A stretch of 27,159 bases of DNA from Candidatus Competibacteraceae bacterium (GTDB lineage: Bacteria > Pseudomonadota > Gammaproteobacteria > Competibacterales > Competibacteraceae), in the NCBI GenBank assembly GCA_016712625.1, contig JADJQQ010000025.1:1-27159 (forward strand), in the 5' to 3' direction. Below the pieces are notes generated by a model. It worked only from the letters and a program-made list of their open reading frames with translations, was not told where the DNA came from and did no database searches. Of the stretch, positions 20,171-27,159 are shown one piece after another. Both the position numbers and the translations under genes were made by a program. Numbering within the stretch: the first letter of the stretch is position 1; each line of letters starts with the position of its first letter.

Positions 20171-20422
20171 ATGAATGAATTTTCTGGTATCGCCACCGCT
20201 ACATTACAAAGTTGGCTGTCTGATGCGCAGACCGCCATGCAGCAACTCGCCATCGGCAAGAAAACCGTTTCCATCGGCACCAGCGATGGCAAGCGAATCA
20301 GTTTTACCCCGTCCGAACTTCCAGAACTGCGCAAGTACATCTTGCGCTTGCAAACCGCGATCTCCATCGCGACCGGCGCGACCACCGGCCAACCCTACAG
20401 TGTGGCGACATGGACGCGCTGA
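20171..20422 (+). CDS. Head-tail connector gpW-like protein
   Basis: 83 residues with a gpW-like arrangement: a helix with ATLQSWLSDAQTAMQQL, a beta hairpin with KKTVSIGTSDGKRISF, and a helix with LPELRKYILRLQTAI. In lambda, gpW closes the filled head before tail joining. It directly precedes the portal gene and overlaps it by 13 bases, as in lambda. It resumes the lambda gene order broken by the island. Confidence 0.8.
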   Translation: MNEFSGIATATLQSWLSDAQTAMQQLAIGKKTVSIGTSDGKRISFTPSELPELRKYILRLQTAISIATGATTGQPYSVATWTR

Positions 20423-21915
20423 CCAAACTCATCGCCAGCATCGCTCCATCCTGGGCAGCGTCTCGCGTTGCAGGGCAAGCCAGACTTGCCGAAGCACAGC
20501 GCTATTACGAAGCCGTCAAGATCACCGCCCAGCGCCCACGGCGCGGCGGGCCGCAAGCGGCCGATGCCGTCATGGATGCCTCCAAGGGCAACATGCGGGA
20601 GTTCGCGCGGCACCTCGATGAAAACCACGACCTTGCGATTGGCTGTCTGAACGACCTCGTGACCAACGTCGTGGGCGTGGGCGCCGGCATCGAACCCATG
20701 GTGCTACGCGGCCCGAACCGCGAACCGGCCGAAGAACTAAACCGTCAGCTCGATGACCTGTGGGCCGAATTCTGGGCCAATCCCGAAATGACCGGCGAGC
20801 TGAGCGGCTCAGACGTTGAGCGCCTTGTGTGCCGGACCTGGCTCAGAGATGGCGAGCTATTCGTCCAGCATGTGATCGCCGCCCGCGCGCCCTATGCGAG
20901 TCGCGTCCCTTATGGGCTGGAACTGCTGGAATCCGATTTTCTCCCCTACGATCTAACCCGCCCTGCTGACCGCGTGGTTCACGGCGTCCAGAAAGACGGA
21001 TGGGGCCGCCCCATCGGGTACTGGTTCAACAAAGTGCATCCCGGCGCGATGACGTTCAGCGCGCAGGCGACCGAGGTCTTGTGGAAGCCCGCCGAAGCCA
21101 TCAGCCACCTAAAATTTGTTCGTCGCCTGCACCAGACGCGCGGCGTCTCGATCTTCCACGGCGTCTTGACCCGGCTCGATGACCTGAAGGATTACGAAGA
21201 GTCGGAGCGCATCGCCGCCCGCGTCGCCGCCGCCATGACGGCCTTCATCAAGCGTGACATCGGCTTGTCCAGCGATGCCGCCGTGGCGGGTGATGATGGG
21301 CTAGTAACCGGCCGGTCGTTTTCGATGGAACCCGGTCTGGTTTTCGATGGGCTGCTTCCTGGCGAGGACGTGGGGACGATTGACAGCAAGCGCCCGAACC
21401 CGAACCTGGAATCCTTCAGAAACGGTCAATTGCGCGCCGTGGCTGCTGGAACTGGAACGCGGTTTTCGGCCATAGCGCGGGACTACAACGGAACCTATTC
21501 CGCACAGCGTCAGGAACTGGTTGAAGGCGTGGCGCATTACCGGATGCTCTTTGCTTATCTGCGGAACAAATTCTACTTGCCAATCTGGCGGCGGTTCGTC
21601 GATGCCAGCCGGTTAGCCGGACTGTTGCGCGTGCCGGCCGGCGTTGACATGCAAAGTTTATACCGTCCAGAGATTCGACCGCCCAACATGCCCTGGATTG
21701 ACCCGGCCCGTGAACTAAAAGCCTTTGAAATGGCGGTGCAGAACGGATTCAAGTCGCGCCATCAGGTTATCCGCGATATGGGAAGCGACCCGGCGACGGT
21801 GGACAAACAGCTCGAAGCGGACCCGCTGGACATTCGCCCGTCGCCGGAAACCACGCCCGCTGTTGCGCCGACGGCCGCAGCAACTCAAAGCGACGTACAG
21901 GATGAAGCCGCATGA
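20410..21915 (+). CDS. Portal protein (lambda gpB family)
   Basis: 501 residues, near the length of lambda gpB. Recognisable segments include NHDLAIGCLNDLVTNVVG, FWANPEMTGELSG, LLESDFLPYD, GWGRPIGYWF and GVSIFHGVLTRLDDL, as in phage_portal_2 proteins. It forms the dodecameric ring at the capsid vertex through which terminase pumps DNA. It is intact and well coded, in contrast to the damaged downstream genes. Its last bases overlap the protease start. Confidence 0.9.
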   Translation: MDALTKLIASIAPSWAASRVAGQARLAEAQRYYEAVKITAQRPRRGGPQAADAVMDASKGNMREFARHLDENHDLAIGCLNDLVTNVVGVGAGIEPMVLRGPNREPAEELNRQLDDLWAEFWANPEMTGELSGSDVERLVCRTWLRDGELFVQHVIAARAPYASRVPYGLELLESDFLPYDLTRPADRVVHGVQKDGWGRPIGYWFNKVHPGAMTFSAQATEVLWKPAEAISHLKFVRRLHQTRGVSIFHGVLTRLDDLKDYEESERIAARVAAAMTAFIKRDIGLSSDAAVAGDDGLVTGRSFSMEPGLVFDGLLPGEDVGTIDSKRPNPNLESFRNGQLRAVAAGTGTRFSAIARDYNGTYSAQRQELVEGVAHYRMLFAYLRNKFYLPIWRRFVDASRLAGLLRVPAGVDMQSLYRPEIRPPNMPWIDPARELKAFEMAVQNGFKSRHQVIRDMGSDPATVDKQLEADPLDIRPSPETTPAVAPTAAATQSDVQDEAA

Positions 21916-22426
21916 CCGCAACCCAAGACCTTGCCGGCCAGCGCTTTGAGCGGCTGGCTGTTTTAGAACTCCGCGAAGCCAATGCCGACGCGCGCACCGT
22001 GCCCGCCGCGTTATCGAGTGAGGCTCCAGTCAAGCGACCGTGGGGTGAAGAGATTCTTGTTCACACCGCCGACGCGATAGACCTGACGCGGGCCGCCGAC
22101 TCACTCCCTTTGCTCTGGAATCATGACGCCGGAACGCCGATTGGCCGCATTGAGAACATTCGGATCAAAGACGGGCGATTGCGCGGCATGTTGCGCTTCT
22201 CAAAGAATCCGAAAGCCGAAGAGGTTTTTCAGGACGTTCGGGAAGGCTTTTAAGAGACATTTCCATTGGCTACCAAATCAACAAATGGGAAGAGGAAACC
22301 AACAGCGACACCGTTCGGGTAACTGAATGGGAACTGCTGGAAGGTTCCGTCGTTACCGTACCTGCCGACAGGACTGTCGGCATCAATCGATCTCTACCTA
22401 CAACTGGCCACCGGCCGGAGGTTATT
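21912..22426 (+). CDS. Prohead protease (HK97 U35 type), frameshifted, probably fused to the capsid protein
   Basis: The start ATG overlaps the portal stop. The first 113 residues read LPLLWNHDAGTPIGRIENI and DGRLRGMLRFSKNPKAEEVF, as in prohead proteases with the conserved HD region. The frame then meets a TAA at 22251 after a T4 run; one more T restores FLRDISIGYQINKWEEE and EWELLEGSVVTVPADRTVGI, the rest of the protease core. The corrected frame has no stop before the major capsid protein, which fits the known protease-capsid fusion type. Its role is to cleave and mature the prohead. Confidence 0.75.
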
Positions 22427-23976
22427 ATGTCTGATGACACCACGCCGGTTGCCGGCACCCAAAGTTTCTTCCGCGCCGGTTGTTGATATTGGCGCCACCA
22501 AACGGGCCCATGTTCTTGCCAAAAAAGCCGGTGCGGCCGAAGCCATCGCTGGCGAACGTCAGCGCATCGCGGATATTCATGAGCTGTTTGATCTCGGCAT
22601 CGTGCCGCGCACTGACTTCTATGCCGGATTGCGCGCCCGCGCCGTGGATGAGGGTTGGCCTCTGGATGGCGCTCGAAACATCCTGATGCAAGCGATGAGC
22701 GGCGAGGCTGAACCTGCTGCCGACTGGAACACCGTCACCGACACCGCCGCCGTCCGGGTTGCGACGCATCAGGGGCAACTGCCGCCCGTGGTTCTGCCGG
22801 ATCGTGGCCAGCGTCAACGCTTGGGCGGGGCAATCCAGCAGGGCACCGACGAACGCGACAAGTTCGCCGACGGCGTAACCCATGGCCTGCTCGTTCGGGC
22901 CGGCGTGCTGGAAGGCCGGGAAGACATCGCCAAGGCCCGCGAGGGCGGCGTTGTCGGGAAGAGCCTTCGCACCTTGTCCGGCGATTTCTGCCGGATGGTC
23001 GGTATTGCCACTGCCAGCCTTTCCGATGAAGACCTGGCTGGCCGGGCACTGAGCTACCGCACCGCCAGCGGCCAAACCACGTCCGACTTCACCAACATCC
23101 TCGCCAACGTCGCAAACAAAGCGTTGCTTCGCGGATGGGATGAAGCGCCCGAAACCTGGAACGTGTGGACTCGGCGCGGCACCTTGCCGGACTTCAAGCG
23201 CGCGGAAATCAGCGGCATCAGCGGATTCACCGGTCTCGACGAAGTGCCAGAAGATGGCGACATCAGCTACGGCAAGTTCACGGACCGAAAGGAAACCATT
23301 CAGTTGGTTTCCTACGGGAAGAAATACCGGATGAGCCGGAAGCTGATCATCAACGACGATCTCAACGCGCTGGGCACCGTGCCGCGCGCCATGGGCCGCG
23401 CGGCGAACAGGAAGGTAGGCGACATTGTTTATGCCGTGCTGGACGGCACCGGCCCGACCCTGAACCAGGATAGCTTGGCGTTGTTCCACACCGCGACGCA
23501 CAAGAACTATGTCGTGGCGGCTACGGCCCCTACCGTGGCCACGCTGAACACCGCCGAGACGGCGATGGCACTGCAAACCGACCCGAACACCGGCGAGGCG
23601 TTGAACATCAAGCCGCGCTACCTGCTGGCACCGGTCACGCTCGGCAACACTGCGCGCGTGCTGATGGCCGCGACGTATGACCCCGCTGGCACTGCTGGCA
23701 CCTTTGCCGCCGAACCCCTTCAGCGGCCGGTATGAGGTCGTAACCGATGCGCGCCTGGACGGACAGACTTACGGCACGCTGGCATGGTATCTGCTGGCCG
23801 ATCCGAATATCTTCGATACGGTCGAAGTCTCGTTCCTGAACGGCATGGCCGAACCGTACATGCGGGAAAATCAAGAGTGGGACGGGCAGGGTATCAGCTA
23901 CATGATCGGTGTCGATTTCGGTGTCGCCGCTCTGGACTGGCGCGGGATGCACAAATACAAGGGCAACGGCTCTTAA
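22427..23976 (+). CDS. Major capsid protein, possibly the C-terminal half of a protease-capsid fusion, frameshifted
   Basis: ATG 22427 has GGAGG six bases upstream, so it could be translated separately as well as in the fusion. The body (22440-23715) is clearly a Mu/lambda-type head protein with YGKKYRMSRKLIINDDLNAL and AMGRAANRKVGDIVYAVL. Another base change near 22445 joins start and body. A third near 23715, at a run of C, is needed to reach the C-terminus in another frame: RYEVVTDARLDGQTYG, NGMAEPYMRENQEWDGQG, and DFGVAALDWRGMHKYKGNG. With these repaired the protein is complete. It would form the icosahedral shell. Confidence 0.8.
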
Positions 23977-24036
23977 TCCAGATTGACCGAAGCCGGGCAA
24001 TCCCCGGCTTTCTCCCATGACAGGAGGTAAAACGAA

Positions 24037-24398
24037 ATGGCCCAGACTCTTTCCGAAGGCAATGTCTTCAACTATACGACCACCGGCGCGGTCTCGAACG
24101 GCGAACTGAAGGTTATTAACCGCATGGCCGGCGTCGCCCTGGCATCGGCGACCGGGTCCGGCAAAAGATCGGCCTGGCGCTGGACGGCGTGTTTTCGCTG
24201 GCGGCGGTTGCGACCGGCGTCAAGACCCAAGGCTTGCGGGCGATGTATCGTTCTACCGGGTCGCAACTGAAAGTCACGACGGTGAGCGGTGTTGCCGGAA
24301 CCGGCAAGTACAGTATCGGCACGATCTGGGAAACGGCGACCGCCGCATCGACCACGGTGAAGGTCAAGCTGCATGGCGGCGTTCTGGCCGCGCTGTAA
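24037..24398 (+). CDS. DUF2190 capsid-stabilising protein, frameshifted
   Basis: An AGGAGG site (24022-24027) lies nine bases before the ATG. It begins MAQTLSEGNVFNYTTTGAV, and the frame breaks at a run of four A near 24163. One base fewer restores GKIGLALDGVFSLAAVATGV and later WETATAASTTVKVKL. DUF2190 proteins decorate or stabilise capsids. It sits directly after the capsid gene in expected order. Confidence 0.75.
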
Positions 24399-24401
24399 AC
24401 A

Positions 24402-24750
24402 ATGCCGACCTCGCTGTTCGATGACATCATGACCGAATCCGCTATCCCTGCACTTGAAACAGTGTTTGGGGTAGCGGCCGTTCATGCCAGCGATTCCGGT
24501 GAAGACGTAGCGGTCACTGTGCTGATGCAAACCGAACTTGTCCCAACGGGCGAATACGGGGAGCGCATGGAATTGAGAATGACCCTCGAACTCGCAAAGA
24601 GTCATGCCGCAATCATCGGCGATGAATTCTCGATTGAGAACGACCCGACCGACGATGATCCGACGCCATCCCCGACCGTTTGGAAGACAACTCAACTGCT
24701 CCAGCGATGACGGCTATATGCAGAAATTCGCGGTGATCGAAGTGCAATGA
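24402..24750 (+). CDS. Head-tail joining-like protein, frameshifted near its end
   Basis: Begins MPTSLFDDIMTESAIPALET, with QTELVPTGEYGERM and FSIENDPTDDDP later. One base change near 24690 restores the tail RQLNCSSDDGYMQKFAVIEV and the stop at 24748-24750. Similar to gpFII-type connector proteins by size, strand content and place; homology not established. The next ATG overlaps its stop. Confidence 0.55.
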
Positions 24751-25161
24751 GTGCCGTTGCTGCAATTGCCGCGTTGAAAGTTTTACTCGGAACCGTTGCG
24801 ACCGTCCGCACCGGCCGCGATGCCCTGGAAACCACCTCCGCAACGCTGCCCGTCATTACGCTGTACAGCATCAATGATTCGCGCGCGACGGTGCAGGAAT
24901 ACGACGAACTGATTTTTACCCGGCAGATGATCGTGGAATACAAGACCGCTGCAACTGCCACATACGATACCGCGGCTCGATACCGCGCTGGCTGCATTGC
25001 GAGCCGTTATCCAGCCTGACGGCGGGGCCGCGCCTAGCGGCCAATGGCTTGGCGGAAACGCATTAAGACTTGAGGAAACGGGCGCGCAATTTTTAGCGCC
25101 AACGCCGAACAGCAACGAGACCGTGTTGCAAATAACCATTGAATTTGATTATTACGCCTAA
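24747..25161 (+). CDS. Tail terminator-like protein (gpU position), frameshifted
   Basis: Begins MSAVAAIAALKVLLGTVATV, then ITLYSINDSRATVQEYDEL, typical of gpU-type tail terminators with a strand-rich, YDELIFTRQMIVEYKT middle. A base change near 24975 restores the rest: LDTALAALRAVIQPDG and later ETGAQFLAPTPNSNET, stop at 25159-25161. It starts on the previous stop (ATGA). The role is inferred from position and general pattern. Confidence 0.6.
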
Positions 25162-25178
25162 CCCCGAGGTAAACCGAC

Positions 25179-26229
25179 ATGGCTGCATTGCAAAATCAGG
25201 AACTCGCTTACGAATCTGCGCAAACGCCGGTTGCTTTCGCCACGCTAACCGCCGACGGATCGCGGATCGTTTTTTACCGCTGCTTCAAGCCCATGGTCCG
25301 GGAAAGTCATTACTGCCGGACAAGAGCCGTATGTCGTTGCGCCCTATGGACTGATGACCGGCGGCGAAGTAACCCCGGCTCCGCGAACGATAGCGTCCGG
25401 ACTGCAGCGATGACGCTGATGATGCCGGGGCCACGGGTGCCGATGCGACTACTGGCGTGCTGACTGTTGCCGCCGTGACCGATGACTCGCTGACGATCAC
25501 GCGCGGGGTCACGACCGACACCCACATGATCAACAGCGTAACCGTCAATTCGAGCGGCGCGGTGGCCATCGTCACCGGAACCGATAACACGGCATTCAGC
25601 GACACGCGCGGCGCAGCCGGCGGCCCGCCCAGCATTCCGCTGGGGAGCGTCGAAGTGGCGCAAATCCGCACGACCAGCGTGACCGCCGCCGTGGTTCTGA
25701 GTACCGAAATTTACGCGGCTCCCGGAACGCATCAAGAGCGATACGATAACCCGGTCTGGCAAACCAACCCGTTGACCGGAAAGTAACCTTTTCTTCCGCG
25801 ATTCCGCTGATTCACGGCGCGACGGCGACCAGCGCGGCGACGGCCGGCAAGCTCGTTTATGCGCGCTATGCCACACCGGTTTACGCCACGCTCCCGCGCG
25901 TCCGGGATTACGTTCCCGCTGAAACTACAAACAGCGTAACGACCGAGAGCTATTACGACAATCAGAATGAAGCCAGCGTCAGTTCCAGCATCGGGCAGGC
26001 ATCCTTCACACACTCGCTTGGCGATGGCGTAACCGACGCGCTGGTAAACCTGGCAGGCCAAAGCCTGATTTTCCGCTTCAAGCCGGATAAAAACCGGACC
26101 CCGTATATCCCGACGCAAGGAATTGTCGCGGTGGCCCGGACCTATCCGGTGGGCGGCGCCGCGCAGGGCGCGTTCACGATTTCCGCCAGTCAAGCGAGCG
26201 TCAACGTCACGTCGCGAGCTTTGACCTGA
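25179..26229 (+). CDS. Tail tube protein (gpV position), several frame breaks
   Basis: GAGGTAAA lies just before ATG 25179. The protein reads across frames: MAALQNQELAYESAQTPVAF, then GKVITAGQEPYVVAPYGLM in another frame, GVLTVAAVTDDSLTITRGV in a third, and TPVYATLPRVRDYVPAETT with VTTESYYDNQNEAS later. Breaks are needed near 25295, 25420 and 25785. The long beta-rich body and place after the terminator fit a tail tube protein. Restored length is about 350 residues. Stop at 26227-26229. Confidence 0.65.
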
Positions 26230-26668
26230 ATCGGTTCCAGCAAGCGCAACTCGCGCTACGCGAAAAATTGTTCCGGTCCCTGAACTGGCCGGATTTTTCC
26301 ACGAGAGCGTTGATCCGGTCTTTCGGGTGCGGGCGTTGTCCGGCGAAGAGATTTTCCGTGCCGCCGACGCCAGCGCCCGCGATCAGAAAAAATAGTCGCG
26401 GCGGTGCAGGCCATCGGCGCGGCGGCTCAGGCTGATAAGTTCGCGGAAGCTTTCGGGATTTACTCGGGGTCGAATGATGTTCCCGAGGAGATGCGCCGAC
26501 GCATCGAACACCTGCTGGCCGGCGTCGTTGATCCAAACTGGACCGCCAAGACGTGCTCAGGCTGATCGCGTTCTATCCGACCGTGGCCGGCAAGTTGCAC
26601 GCCGCGATCCTGGGAATTGATCGGCGAAGGCCCAGATTTGGGAAAGCGAGCGACTCTACGCAGACTAG
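26214..26668 (+). CDS. Tail assembly chaperone-like protein, several frame breaks
   Basis: Starting within the tube gene's end, FDLNRFQQAQLALREK and then, in another frame, PVPELAGFFHESVDPVFRVR, ALSGEEIFRAADASARD and PEEMRRRIEHLLAGVVDP read as a chaperone of the tail-measuring type. Later DVLRLIAFYPTVAGKLHAAI follows. No clear start codon; errors probably hide it. End at the TAG 26666-26668 in one frame. In lambda-like phages this gene can also use a programmed frameshift, but the many errors here prevent any claim. Confidence 0.5.
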
Positions 26669-26710
26669 CGTCATCATCGACTTGATGTTGTGGAGAAGGG
26701 GGGCGCGTTC

Positions 26711-26821
26711 ATGTTTCAACTGCGCCCCGATTTGTTCCCGCCGCACATGACGCACGTAGAGCGCAATCTATGGGGCATGTACTACGCCGATAAAGCGGAC
26801 AAGCAATCGCGAGCGCGCTAA
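26711..26821 (+). CDS. Short ORF between chaperone and tape measure
   Basis: 36 residues from ATG 26711 (MFQLRPDLFPPHMTHVER, then NLWGMYYADKAD), stop at 26819-26821. The frame runs upstream to about 26669 and reads plausibly (DVVEKGGAFM), so the true gene may be longer or be the second part of a frameshifted chaperone. Position is that of the gpT-like product. Confidence 0.5.
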   Translation: MFQLRPDLFPPHMTHVERNLWGMYYADKADKQSRAR

Positions 26822-27159
26822 ATGGCAACTCTACAGCAGGTCGTTCAACTTGTCTTCGAGGTGTGGATAACGCCAGCCAGACTGCGGATAGCGTTACAAA
26901 GTCAATCGGCGACCTCGCCAACAAAGGGAAAGACCTTACTCAGCCTTTGGCCGATGCGACCACTGGCGTTCTGAAATTTGAAGCCGGTCTGCTTGCGGCG
27001 GGCGCGGCTCTTGGAATTGTTGCGGTCAATGAGGCCGATAAGTTCGATTTAGCATTCCGCGAAATCGCAACGCTCACCAACGAAACTGCTAGATAATCCA
27101 AGCGGATTCCGGCAAGCGATTCTTGATTATGCATCTACATCAACCCAAAGCATCGATCA
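26822..27159 (+). CDS. Tape measure protein, N-terminal fragment, frameshifted
   Basis: Starts MATLQQVVQLVFE at 26822, one base after the preceding stop. A base change near 26862 continues as DNASQTADSVTKSIGDLANK with a hydrophobic LLAAGAALGIVAVNEADKF, and another near 27090 gives SGFRQAILDYASTSTQS, up to the window edge. Long helical, Ala-rich composition and place identify a tail tape measure protein, which sets tail length. Only the beginning is in view. Confidence 0.7.

Noticed and set aside
22425..23576. 383-codon open frame on the minus strand over the capsid gene
   Set aside because: It is antisense to the capsid protein, which is clearly the coding strand by similarity and ribosome site. 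No family likeness in the reverse product.
21912..27159. Head and tail genes as pseudogenes of a dead prophage
   Set aside because: Each break is a single-base shift, several of them at homopolymer runs, and the full domain set resumes afterwards, clustered at the contig end. Sequence error explains this more simply.
1..27159. tRNA, rRNA, integrase or attachment site
   Set aside because: No such sequence was recognised on either strand. The integration module, if any, lies outside the window.

Overview
The window is one contig of a tailed double-stranded DNA phage or prophage, presumably temperate and from a Gram-negative pseudomonadotal host (gamma or beta). Reasons: lambda-type packaging and head genes, a holin/endolysin lysis set, a lipobox protein, a BRO-type antirepressor, and two H-NS family proteins of the beta/gammaproteobacterial kind. 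All genes but one run on the + strand, packed with ATGA or TAATG overlaps. No tRNA, rRNA, integrase or CRISPR array is visible.

Layout. 1-4911 is replication and control: the C-terminal part of a superfamily II helicase, a BRO antirepressor and a large primase-helicase. The last 180 bases of the primase gene hold iteron-like direct and inverted repeats around an AT-rich core, a candidate replication origin. 4908-6291 holds small early genes and a VRR-NUC nuclease. 6293-8613 is the lysis block: promoter-like inverted repeat, zinc-knuckle protein, transglycosylase endolysin, DUF1353 protein, papain-like protease, lipoprotein and holin. 8606-13328 holds signal-peptide proteins, a virion or surface protein with seventeen tandem 22-residue repeats, small structural proteins and a tail-completion-like protein. 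13354-15706 is terminase (small subunit lacking its 5' end, then large subunit).

In lambda-like phages gpW follows the large terminase almost at once. Here a 4.5 kb cargo island intervenes (15703-20089): a DUF115-like/methyltransferase fusion, a small HTH protein, two tandem H-NS paralogues with a terminator, a RAMP-like protein of unknown function (glycine-rich C-terminal loop) coupled to a winged-helix-like protein, then a 473-bp array (19283-19755) that starts inside the stop codon of the preceding gene. The array has 98 consecutive units that all end in GGC: 81 are NNGGC and 17 are AGGC. A strong intrinsic terminator follows, so the array should be transcribed as the long 3' tail of the two-gene operon. 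A convergent minus-strand gene closes the island. The pair plus array is the best candidate for an undescribed system.

20171-27159 resumes lambda order: gpW, portal, prohead protease, major capsid protein, DUF2190, head-tail and tail-terminator proteins, tail tube, tail assembly chaperone, start of the tape measure. Single-base frame breaks, several at homopolymers, cluster in the first 1 kb and last 5 kb. Reading across them restores normal proteins, so I treat them mainly as sequence errors at contig ends and not gene decay.
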